Below, one piece after another: positions 1-5,985 of a stretch of 7,783 nt of DNA (within the stretch, counting starts at the first letter, position 1; each line of letters opens with the position of its first letter). The notes beneath the pieces are model-generated. The model was not told where the DNA came from, did not search any database, and saw nothing but the letters and a program-made list of their open reading frames with translations. Source of the DNA: Kocuria sp. Lineage in GTDB: Bacteria; Actinomycetota; Actinomycetes; Actinomycetales; Micrococcaceae. Where the stretch lies: contig JAKDKI010000094.1 of the NCBI GenBank assembly GCA_030453435.1, positions 1-7,783 on the forward strand, given 5' to 3'. Made by a program: the position numbers and the translations under genes.

Positions 1-6
1 GGGGTC

Positions 7-921
7 GTGGGATTGACGTGGGTAAGCAGCTCGGCCGTTTTGGCCATCGTGTGCGTGTTGTGCGCGGTATGGCTGGCGCCTCGGATTCTGCGACGTGAAG
101 ACACCCCCGTGCTGGCCCAAGTCGATGCGCGCGACCTCCGGTTCGATGCGCCCCGCAGTGGCCCGCAGCACACTACAGTGAGTCTTGCGCCCAAGACATC
201 AACCTACGAACGGGAGAGCACCATGGAGACGTCGGCAACGGAACCGTCCACCGCGGCATCCGCGCGCCGCCCCATGGCCGGCCTGCACATTCGATGGGAC
301 CGCACCCTGATTTTCCTGGCCGGTGCCATGCTGTTGCTCACCGCCTTGATCACCGGTGTCATGGCTCCTTTCACCGCCGTTACCTGGGCAGTGCCGACCG
401 TCCTCACGCTGCTCGGCATCGGTTGCGTAGCCGGACTGCGCTACTTGGCCGTTGAAGAACAGAACGTTCGCCGCGCCCGCGGCTCCGTAAGCGCGCCCGT
501 TGAGCAGCCGGAACAGAAGCTGTTCGACAACGAGGACGAGAACCGCCAGGAGGAGCAGGTTCGTGAGCGCCGCGCCATGGCCGCTCTGGATCTGCCCGAA
601 CAGGTGGAGCAGTCTGAACAGCAGGTCACCGCCAAGACCCACGAACCCGCCTACACGGTGGATGAACTTCGTGCGGAGGCTCTCAAGGTTGCCCGTTCCA
701 CGGCCCCCAAGTTCGAGGGCAAGGCCACCTGGCAGCCGGTTCCAGTCCCCAAGCCGCTGTACACCCAGGCCCCGGTCGTGCCTCCGCGTGAACCCGAACC
801 TCTCCAGGTTCCCCAGCGCCCCGCGGCAAAGTCGACCACTTTGAAGGACGCAGCTGAGGCCGGTGCGCGGGAATCCGCAGCACTCAACTTGGATGACGTT
901 TTGAAGCGTCGCCGGGCCTAG
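7..921 (+). CDS. GlpR-like three-helix membrane protein (probable Glp partner in cell division)
   Basis: This is a 304-residue membrane protein. Hydrophobic helices lie at about residues 8-25, 101-120 and 126-147. Between the first two is a polar stretch, and after residue 150 comes a long charged tail rich in Glu/Gln, then Pro. The tail holds a W242-Q-P-V-P-V-P-K-P-L-Y element and ends in a basic NLDDVLKRRRA. This layout, a helix followed by an APxxLR basic stop, then paired helices, a WxPVPVPxPxY element and an LDxVLxRRR end, matches my memory of the actinobacterial protein encoded beside moeA/glp and rimJ. In Corynebacterium, GlpR of this type binds the gephyrin-like Glp protein, which itself binds FtsZ. 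That role is inferred here, because the upstream neighbours are outside the window. The GTG at 7 is the first usable start, but the frame is open to the window edge, so the true start could lie upstream. An internal ATG at 223 has its own good ribosome site (see findings). Confidence 0.75.
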   Translation: MGLTWVSSSAVLAIVCVLCAVWLAPRILRREDTPVLAQVDARDLRFDAPRSGPQHTTVSLAPKTSTYERESTMETSATEPSTAASARRPMAGLHIRWDRTLIFLAGAMLLLTALITGVMAPFTAVTWAVPTVLTLLGIGCVAGLRYLAVEEQNVRRARGSVSAPVEQPEQKLFDNEDENRQEEQVRERRAMAALDLPEQVEQSEQQVTAKTHEPAYTVDELRAEALKVARSTAPKFEGKATWQPVPVPKPLYTQAPVVPPREPEPLQVPQRPAAKSTTLKDAAEAGARESAALNLDDVLKRRRA

Positions 922-959
922 CGGCAGCACCACAAAGATTTAACGAAACAGTTCGATTC

Positions 960-998
960 CGCGCCGCGGCCGTACCCAACAGGGCAGGCCGCGGCGCG
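960..998 (+). terminator. GC-rich hairpin between the GlpR-like gene and the CYTH-CHAD gene
   Basis: CGCGCCGCGGCC at 960-971 pairs perfectly with GGCCGCGGCGCG at 987-998, a 12-bp all-G/C stem. The 15-nt loop can form an inner CCC/GGG stem (975-977 with 982-984) capped by AACA. No T-run follows, so it is not a classical intrinsic terminator. Actinobacteria often use such U-less hairpins, and it starts 38 nt after the upstream stop codon. Its right arm ends only 10 nt before the AGGGAG ribosome site of the next gene, so it may instead sit in that gene's leader. No convincing promoter was found between 922 and 1018. Confidence 0.6.
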
Positions 999-1018
999 TG
1001 GCATATCTAGGGAGCGTC

Positions 1019-2764
1019 ATGGCTGAGCAGCAATGGGAGATTGAACGCAAGTACGATGTGTCGCCCAAACAGGCGGCCAAGATCAAGCTGCACAAGGTGG
1101 AAGGATTCACGGTGGGGGAGCCGTCGATCTACGATCTGACAGCTGCCTACTTCGATACCGAGGACTACGCGCTGAGCGCCGCCAAGGTGGCCGTGCGACG
1201 TCGTGCGGGTGGCGGTGACGACGGATGGCACGTGAAGTACAAGGCCGGCAAGGTCCGTGGCGAGCTGCATTACGCACCGCTCAAAACCTCCGATCGCATG
1301 CCCGCCGCGCTGCGGAAGACCTTGGTCGGGATCACGTTGGACCGGCCACTCACACCCGTGGCGACCATCAATACCAAGCGCGCCGAGTACCCGATCACCG
1401 CCGATGATGGTCAGCAGCACGCGGTTCTGTGCGTGGACTTCGTCTGCGCGCGCGATGAGCGTGCCGGGGTGGACCGTGAGTGGAGCGAATGCGAGATCGA
1501 GCTGAGCTCTGACGAATTGTCCAAGAAGCAGACCAAGGCTGTCTTCAACGCAGTTGAGGACGTTCTGTTCGAGGCGGGTGCCGTGGCATCCAAGTCACCG
1601 GCCAAGATTGCTCGGGCGCTGGGTCAGGGCGGTGCTCCGGCCAAAGAACTGGCTTCGGACGACAAGAACAAGAAGAAGGACAAGGACGATTCCAAGAATT
1701 CGTCGAAGAAGTCCAAGAAATCGAAGAAGTCCACAAAGGACGCCGACAAGAAGCGGGCGCCGGTTCCCACCAAGGATGTGCTGACCACCGGCCAGGACGT
1801 TCTGGTGGCTATGTGCGCAACCTTGACCCGCCAGTTGCAGCACTGGGATTTCGCGGTTCGGATCGGCGCGGATGATTCTGTGCATCAGATGCGGGTGCGC
1901 AGTCGAGCTCTGCGCAGTGTGTTGCACGCCGCGCGTGACTTCGTTCCGGAGCAGACCGGCACCGATCTCGAGGAGCGCCTCAAGACCTTGGCGCGTGCCC
2001 TCAGCGATGCTCGTGACGAGGAAGTCGCCGCTGAACAGTTGCACGCCCGTTTGGACGACGGATTCCAGGGCCAGATCACGGCCGCGGCCCGGCAGGACCT
2101 GTTCGCCGCCTCGGAGTCAGCCTCCACCGACGCCGCTCGCGCCGTTCGCCGCATGCTGGACAGCGCCGAGCACATCCAATTGCTGTCGGACCTACGGGCA
2201 TTGTTCCAGGATCCCTCGTTCGGGCAGCAGGCCGCGGAGCTGTCCGCCAAGAAGTTCGCCAAGTCCGTCATGAGCACCGCATTGACCGACGTGATCCGCG
2301 AGGCCACTGCCAAGCCGAGCGTGGATTCGGAAACCGGAGAAACCGAGGTCAGCGAACTCGGAGCAGAGCTGAGCGAACGGTTGGCCCGGGCCGAGGAAGA
2401 TCCCGTGGCCCTGGCGGTCTACTTCGATCACCTGCATGACGCCCGCAAGGCCATCAAGTCCGTTCGGTACGTCAGCGATGCCCTGGACCGCGCGGATGTC
2501 GAGCCGGGCAAGAAACGCTCCAAAGCGGCGTCGTACGCCAAGGAATACCAGGACGAATTGGGGTCGCTCACGGACTGTGCGGTCATGGAGCACTGGCTCG
2601 CACGTGTGGCACGCAGCTTCCAGCGCACCGGCAAGGACCGTTACGCGGTGGGGCTGTTGCACGGGATCGAGATGGCCTCGCTGCGTGCGCGCCTGGACGA
2701 TGCACCGGAGCTGATCGGTGATCTCGTGGAGGACATCCAGCGGGAGCTGCCGAGCGACGACTGA
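1019..2764 (+). CDS. CYTH and CHAD domain protein (polyphosphate/triphosphate-linked)
   Basis: This is a 581-residue soluble protein. The N-terminal CYTH domain (about 1-205) shows the signature ExExK (E7, E9, K11). It also has YFDT (44-47), the basic strand R60-R61-R62, WHVK (70-73) and the late acidic strand E159-I-E161-L. CYTH tunnels bind triphosphates with divalent metal, and members include triphosphatases and adenylate cyclases. Next comes a Lys/Asp/Ser linker (215-246). The C-terminal CHAD domain (about 255-575) is helical. It carries both conserved basic motifs: H289-Q-M-R-V-R-S-R, and H473-D-A-R-K-A-I-K-S-V-R483. CHAD domains bind inorganic polyphosphate. Together these suggest a polyphosphate-associated triphosphatase, although substrate cannot be read from sequence. 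The start at ATG 1019 is preferred over GTG 998: it has AGGGAG four bases upstream and puts the ExExK motif at the usual distance from the N-terminus, while GTG 998 would overlap the hairpin. No partner genes such as ppk or ppx are in view. Confidence 0.93.
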   Translation: MAEQQWEIERKYDVSPKQAAKIKLHKVEGFTVGEPSIYDLTAAYFDTEDYALSAAKVAVRRRAGGGDDGWHVKYKAGKVRGELHYAPLKTSDRMPAALRKTLVGITLDRPLTPVATINTKRAEYPITADDGQQHAVLCVDFVCARDERAGVDREWSECEIELSSDELSKKQTKAVFNAVEDVLFEAGAVASKSPAKIARALGQGGAPAKELASDDKNKKKDKDDSKNSSKKSKKSKKSTKDADKKRAPVPTKDVLTTGQDVLVAMCATLTRQLQHWDFAVRIGADDSVHQMRVRSRALRSVLHAARDFVPEQTGTDLEERLKTLARALSDARDEEVAAEQLHARLDDGFQGQITAAARQDLFAASESASTDAARAVRRMLDSAEHIQLLSDLRALFQDPSFGQQAAELSAKKFAKSVMSTALTDVIREATAKPSVDSETGETEVSELGAELSERLARAEEDPVALAVYFDHLHDARKAIKSVRYVSDALDRADVEPGKKRSKAASYAKEYQDELGSLTDCAVMEHWLARVARSFQRTGKDRYAVGLLHGIEMASLRARLDDAPELIGDLVEDIQRELPSDD

Positions 2765-2828
2765 ACGCCCTGGCCGCCGCGCGTGAGCTGACCGACATTA
2801 GGAGCCGGTGATTGCCGGGCCCCACACG

Positions 2829-2882
2829 ACGATCGACGGTACGTCCCAAGAAATAAGAATTTCGGGACGTACCGTCGATCGT
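2829..2882 (+). terminator. Bidirectional stem-loop terminator with 19-bp perfect stem
   Basis: Bases 2829-2847 pair perfectly with 2864-2882. Inside, after an AA bulge, GAAAT (2850-2854) pairs with ATTTC (2859-2863), leaving an AAGA tetraloop. A TTTT run (2882-2885) follows on the plus strand, so termination should be stronger for the CYTH-CHAD transcript. It also lies 23 nt past the stop of the minus-strand VOC gene, where no T-run follows. Its position between convergent genes fits a shared terminator. Confidence 0.85.
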
Positions 2883-2905
2883 TTTGCAGCTATTCAGAGT
2901 GCGGG

Positions 2906-3298
2906 TCAGTTCTCGCTGATGAGCTGAATCAGGTTTCCGCACGTGTCGTCCAGGACCGTGATGCTCACCGGGCCGGCGTTCGTGGGTTCCATGGTGAACT
3001 CCACGCCCTTGGAACGCAGCTCGTCGTAGGCCTCCTGCACGCTGTCCACCTGGAACTGTGTGAAGGGGACACCGGCTGATTTGAGGGTGGACTTGAACTC
3101 GGGGGCGCCGTAGTTGGCATCTGGCTCAAGGAGCAGCTCAACGCCGTCCGGATCGCCGGGGGCGGTGAGCGTGAGCCAGCGGGCATCGCCGGCGGGAACA
3201 TCGTGCTTGAGTTCGAAGCCGAGCTTGTCGGTGTAGAACTCAAGGGCTCTGGCCTGGTCGTCCACCAGGACACTGGTGATGTTAATACGAATGCGCAC
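2906..3298 (-). CDS. VOC family (glyoxalase/bleomycin-resistance fold) protein
   Basis: This is a 130-residue single-module VOC protein. The first half has the usual start INITSVLVDD, then ALEFYTDKLGFEL (19-30), the RWLTLTAPGDPDGVELLLEP strand pair (40-59), and after a second beta-alpha unit the closing DDTCGNLIQLI (117-127). The close resemblance is to the uncharacterised small VOC family with WLT and DDTCGN motifs. Positions that bind metal in glyoxalase I appear as T8, E54, T80 and Q125, so a canonical four-ligand site is absent. It may bind a ligand rather than catalyse, and no substrate can be named. The start is GTG 3298, chosen because AGGAG sits six bases upstream (3305-3309 on the plus strand) and the protein begins in strand 1. 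It is the last gene of the tetR-MFS operon, 13 nt after the pump's stop codon, suggesting a joint role in tolerance to a compound. Confidence 0.88.
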   Translation of the reverse strand: MRIRINITSVLVDDQARALEFYTDKLGFELKHDVPAGDARWLTLTAPGDPDGVELLLEPDANYGAPEFKSTLKSAGVPFTQFQVDSVQEAYDELRSKGVEFTMEPTNAGPVSITVLDDTCGNLIQLISEN

Positions 3299-3311
3299 GG
3301 TGTACTCCTGC

Positions 3312-5012
3312 TCAGCGACGGGTGGAGACGGGCTCCTGGTCGGACTCTGGGTCAAGCGTAGCGGGGGACGGACCGGAGACGGCGGGGTCCGTCCCATGAC
3401 GCTGCGCATCACTGGGGTCCGGCCGGTCGGCTGCGGCAATTTCGTCCGAGTCGGGGGTGATGACTTCGCGGTCGATCTGAGTGGCCAGCGGTTTCTCCAC
3501 GACGAAGAAGAGCAGGACCAGGGCCATGACCGTCAACGGCACCATGAACAAGAAGATGGGCAGAAGCGCATCGTTGTAGGAATCGATCACGGGCAATCGC
3601 AGTGCATCCGGTAGCCCCTGAACCAGCCCGGGGGTCAGGGAATTGCCGCTGACCGGGGCACTCCCAGCCGCCGGAGGCATGCGTTCTGCCAACAGATCAT
3701 GGAGCCGGGTCACGAAGACCGAGCCCACCACGGCCGAACCGACGGTTGCACCCACTTGGCGGAAGAAGTTGCTCGATGCCGTTGCGGTACCCACCATGCG
3801 GTTGGGGAACGAGTTCTGCACGATGAGCACCAGAATCTGCATGCTCAGGCCAATGCCGGCACCGAACACGGCGATGAACAGGCACAGCTTCCACATGGGA
3901 TCGGAGGCGGTCATGGTGGACATCAGCCACAGCCCCAGCCCGGTGATCACCATGCCGATCAGCGGGAAGAATTTGTACCGGCCCGTCTTGGACACGATCT
4001 GTCCGGACAGGATGGAGGTCACCAGCAGGCTGCCCATCATGGGTGTCATCAGCAAACCAGCGGTGGTTGCATCCACACCCTTGGCCATCTGAATGTATGT
4101 GGGCATGTATCCCAGGGCACCGAACATGACCACGCCGACCATCAAGCCGGCCACGGTGGTGAGAGTGAAGTTCCGATCAGCGAACAGTGACAGCGGGATC
4201 ACGGGATCCTTGACCTTGGACTCCGTCACCACGAAAGCAATGGCAGCGGCAACGGTGAGCAGGGACAAGCCGATAATGTGCGGGGAGCCCCAGTCGTACT
4301 GCTGACCACCCCACGTGCACACCAGGATGAGGGAGGTGGTGGCCACGGCCAGAAGCACCATGCCCAGGTAATCGATGTGCAGGGACTTGGCACGTTCCGG
4401 GCGAGGAATCCGCAGAAAAACGCTCACCGCGATCAGGGCCAGGATTCCCAGGGGGATGTTGATGATGAAGGCCCAGCGCCAGCCGGGCCCCTCGGTCAGC
4501 CAACCGCCCAGCAGCGGACCTGCCACGGAAGACACCGCGAAGACCGCACCCATGATGCCCATGTACTTGCCTCGCTCGCGGGCCGGAACCACATCCGCAA
4601 TGGCGGCCTGCGACAGTATCATCAGGCCACCGCCACCAAGCCCTTGCACCACACGTGCCGCGATGAGCAGTCCCATGGTCTGTGCCGCCGCACCGATCAA
4701 TGAACCGGCGATGAACAACAGGACTGCGCCCAACAGGATGGGTTTGCGGCCCAGCAGATCGGACACGCGGCCGTACACCGGCATCATGACGGTGGAGGCC
4801 AGGATGTAGGCCGTGATGACCCAGCTCATGTGGTTAACCCCGCCCAGTTCTCCGACCATGGTCGGCAGGGCCGTGGAGAGGATTGTTTGGGAGAGAGCGG
4901 CCAGCAGCATGACCATCATGAGTGCAGCGAACAGCAGCGCCAACCGGGGTGCGGGTTCCGCCATGTGCTTGCCCGACCGGTGGGTCGGTGCAGATGACGT
5001 GCTGTGGCTCAT
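3312..5012 (-). CDS. MFS multidrug efflux transporter, DHA2 (EmrB/QacA-type) family
   Basis: This 566-residue inner-membrane pump has the pattern of about 14 helices expected of drug:proton antiporters of the DHA2 family. Motif A is GRVSDLLGRK (81-90), motif B is R120-V-V-Q-G124, and motif C is GPLLGG (165-170) followed by the family-typical WRWAFIINIPLG (178-189). Helix 1 reads LSQTILSTALPTM (40-52), with Ser41 where many relatives have Asp. After the last helix (about 485-505) there is a polar, acidic, probably disordered tail (510-566). The start at ATG 5012 is supported by AAGGAG five bases upstream. It overlaps the tetR stop as ATGA, a sign of translational coupling. The context of a TetR gene upstream and a VOC gene downstream points to inducible export of a toxic small molecule. 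The substrate is unknown, and a lipid or antibiotic are both possible. Confidence 0.95.
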   Translation of the reverse strand: MSHSTSSAPTHRSGKHMAEPAPRLALLFAALMMVMLLAALSQTILSTALPTMVGELGGVNHMSWVITAYILASTVMMPVYGRVSDLLGRKPILLGAVLLFIAGSLIGAAAQTMGLLIAARVVQGLGGGGLMILSQAAIADVVPARERGKYMGIMGAVFAVSSVAGPLLGGWLTEGPGWRWAFIINIPLGILALIAVSVFLRIPRPERAKSLHIDYLGMVLLAVATTSLILVCTWGGQQYDWGSPHIIGLSLLTVAAAIAFVVTESKVKDPVIPLSLFADRNFTLTTVAGLMVGVVMFGALGYMPTYIQMAKGVDATTAGLLMTPMMGSLLVTSILSGQIVSKTGRYKFFPLIGMVITGLGLWLMSTMTASDPMWKLCLFIAVFGAGIGLSMQILVLIVQNSFPNRMVGTATASSNFFRQVGATVGSAVVGSVFVTRLHDLLAERMPPAAGSAPVSGNSLTPGLVQGLPDALRLPVIDSYNDALLPIFLFMVPLTVMALVLLFFVVEKPLATQIDREVITPDSDEIAAADRPDPSDAQRHGTDPAVSGPSPATLDPESDQEPVSTRR

Positions 5013-5629
5013 GAAATCTCCTTGAATGCGGTGCGGAAAACGGACAGCGCTTGTTCTACCGCGCTGTCGACGACGTCCGGGTCAGAATTGCTGGTCAGGT
5101 CTTCGTTTTTTCGGTAGACGTATTTGAGAACCGCTCCGGCCATCAGCACGTACGCCTGAGACCTCTCACATGTCCCGGCACTGGCCGAATCTTCTGTGTG
5201 CTCGTCAATGGTGGCTGCCACCAAGGACTCGGCTGCCGTGATGTGGAGACCGATCTTTCGGGACAGGTCCGGGTTGGCCGTGAGCAATTCCTTGCGTTCT
5301 TTGCCGGTGGTGCTGAAACCCGCAGAGTGTCGGAGCACCTCGAGGAATAACCGCACGGTACGTGAGAACTCATCGCCGGTGGTGGTGTCCTGATAGTTCT
5401 CCAGAGCAGAGGGAGGCATGTGTACCGGTTTCAGGCCCAGGACCGCGTCTTCCTTCGACGGGAAGTAGTTGAAGAAAGTCCGGCGGGACACTCCGGCGCG
5501 TTCCACAATGGCTTCTACCGTGGTGGCGCCGTACCCGTTTCGTCGGGTCAGTTCCCAGGCGGCCTCGTGAATCTCGCGGGAGGTCTGGGCCCGATGCCGC
5601 TCCCGCAATGACAATTTCTCTTCTAGCAC
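5009..5629 (-). CDS. TetR/AcrR family transcriptional regulator
   Basis: This is a 206-residue one-component repressor. The N-terminal DNA-binding domain spans about residues 12-60. The helix-turn-helix reads TTVEAIVERAGVSRRTFFNYF (36-56), with the typical FPSKEDAVL (56-64) just after it. The remaining helical part (about 75-200) would bind ligand and dimerise. It is too divergent to predict an inducer. It heads the operon with the MFS pump (ATGA overlap) and VOC gene, so it most likely represses that operon and is released by a pump substrate. The GTG start at 5629 has no Shine-Dalgarno but lies at the expected transcription start of a -10 TAGTAT, which suggests a leaderless message. A TTG at codon 8, with AAGAG about nine bases upstream, is the alternative start and would shorten the arm before the HTH. 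Two palindromes in the promoter are likely its operators. Confidence 0.93.
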   Translation of the reverse strand: MLEEKLSLRERHRAQTSREIHEAAWELTRRNGYGATTVEAIVERAGVSRRTFFNYFPSKEDAVLGLKPVHMPPSALENYQDTTTGDEFSRTVRLFLEVLRHSAGFSTTGKERKELLTANPDLSRKIGLHITAAESLVAATIDEHTEDSASAGTCERSQAYVLMAGAVLKYVYRKNEDLTSNSDPDVVDSAVEQALSVFRTAFKEIS

Positions 5630-5635
5630 TGGTAC

Positions 5636-5664
5636 ATACTATGCACTCGTGCAAACTTGCACAA
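5636..5664 (-). promoter_or_regulatory. Predicted promoter of the tetR-MFS-VOC operon (leaderless)
   Basis: On the minus strand a -10 TAGTAT (5641-5636) fits the actinobacterial TAnnnT pattern. It is 17 bases from TTGTGC (5664-5659), a weak -35. Transcription would start about 6-7 bases after the -10, at 5630 or 5629, which is at the GTG start codon of tetR. The -35 is within one palindrome and the spacer contains another, as expected for a repressed promoter. Confidence 0.55.
5642..5653. promoter_or_regulatory. Operator-like palindrome O2, adjacent to O1
   Basis: TGCACTCGTGCA has perfect 5-bp arms around TC and repeats the core of O1. The two centres are 16 bp apart, about one and a half helical turns. 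O2 fills the spacer right up to the -10 box. It is shorter than O1, so it may bind more weakly, perhaps cooperatively. Confidence 0.6.
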
Positions 5665-5673
5665 GTGCAAGTT
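5654..5673. promoter_or_regulatory. Operator-like palindrome O1 (probable TetR-regulator site)
   Basis: AACTTGCACAAGTGCAAGTT is a perfect inverted repeat with 9-bp arms around AA, which is the size and symmetry of a TetR-dimer site. It covers the predicted -35 of the tetR promoter. Its core TGCAC-NN-GTGCA recurs in the adjacent O2 site. Confidence 0.7.
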
Positions 5674-5679
5674 CAGCGC

Positions 5680-5753
5680 GGACGGCTCTAGGGGGAGCGA
5701 AAGAGTGCGTGGACAACGATCCGCCGGCCCCCGCGCGGCCCTAGTGGCCGTCC
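5680..5753. repeat. Long imperfect inverted repeat in the divergent intergenic region
   Basis: GGACGGC-T-CTAGGG at 5680-5693 is complementary to CCCTAG-TG-GCCGTCC at 5739-5753, giving 13 pairs with a small 1x2 internal loop. The 45 bases between are G/C-rich and can fold further, for example GGCC with GGCC at 5716-5740. It could be an RNA structure at the 5' end of the reductase-desaturase transcript or a DNA-level protein site. It is not next to the end of any gene, so a normal terminator role is unlikely. Confidence 0.45.
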
Positions 5754-5755
5754 AG

Positions 5756-5801
5756 GTAACAATCAGGAGGTTCGGTGTGGGCGCGCATGACCGGTTGTTA
5801 C
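5756..5801. repeat. GTAACAA/TTGTTAC inverted repeat flanking a ribosome site
   Basis: GTAACAA at 5756-5762 and TTGTTAC at 5795-5801 are exact reverse complements 32 bases apart. If transcribed, the stem would hold the AGGAGG and GTG of the nine-codon ORF in its loop. A nine-base direct repeat, CGCGCATGA, also occurs at 5782-5790 and 5819-5827. Both repeats are short enough that chance cannot be excluded. Confidence 0.35.
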
Positions 5802-5806
5802 GGTAA
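5777..5806 (+). CDS. Possible nine-codon leader peptide upstream of the reductase-desaturase operon
   Basis: GTG at 5777 opens a nine-codon frame (MGAHDRLLR, stop TAA). It follows a perfect AGGAGG (5765-5770) with a six-base gap, the best ribosome site in the whole window. Nothing longer in any frame uses this site. The HDRLLR end is reminiscent of short actinobacterial leader peptides, but I cannot assign a class. Adjacent Leu codons TTG TTA include TTA, which is rare in high-GC genomes. It ends 179 bases before the reductase start. It may be a real regulatory uORF, a remnant of a lost gene, or chance. Confidence 0.3.
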   Translation: MGAHDRLLR

Positions 5807-5985
5807 GAACGTTCCAGCCGCGCATGATCCGAGTGGTTGAACATCCATCGAGACCGAGGACCCGCGTAGATCGTCAACAGGTTCCGGCATCGGAGGACGG
5901 TGAGATCACCGGCCCCGTCCGCAGAAAGAGCAACCTGATATCCAGATTTCAATGATTGACGATAGACCAGAAGTGGGGGCCCAGC
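5807..5985. other. Remaining leader/intergenic DNA before the reductase gene
   Basis: I see no gene here. An 8-bp palindrome GAACGTTC lies at 5807-5814. No -35/-10 pair with sensible spacing could be found for the plus-strand operon: TTGAAC at 5837 and TAGATC at 5867 are 24 bases apart, which is too far. The promoter of the reductase gene is therefore not located. Confidence 0.4.

Noticed and set aside
199..933. Long minus-strand open frame (244 codons) opposite the GlpR-like gene
   Set aside because: It is an antisense shadow of high-GC coding: no domain is recognisable, the composition is Gly/Arg/Leu-biased, and the plus frame has a sensible membrane topology.
998..1018. Upstream GTG 998 as the start of the CYTH-CHAD protein
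   Set aside because: The GTG overlaps the right arm of the hairpin and has no ribosome site. ATG 1019 has AGGGAG and the usual distance to ExExK.
2808..2927. Small plus-strand frame (39 codons) beginning with GTG after AGGAG
   Set aside because: It reads straight through the terminator stem and into the 3' end of the VOC gene on the other strand, and the gap to AGGAG is only three bases.
3299..3439. N-terminal extension of the VOC frame up to 3439
   Set aside because: The extension is Pro/Arg/Ser-rich, overlaps the pump's coding end, and has no VOC character. GTG 3298 has AGGAG at six bases.
5837..5872. TTGAAC ... TAGATC as a plus-strand promoter for the reductase gene
   Set aside because: The 24-base spacing is too long for a sigma-70-type promoter and the hexamers are weak.
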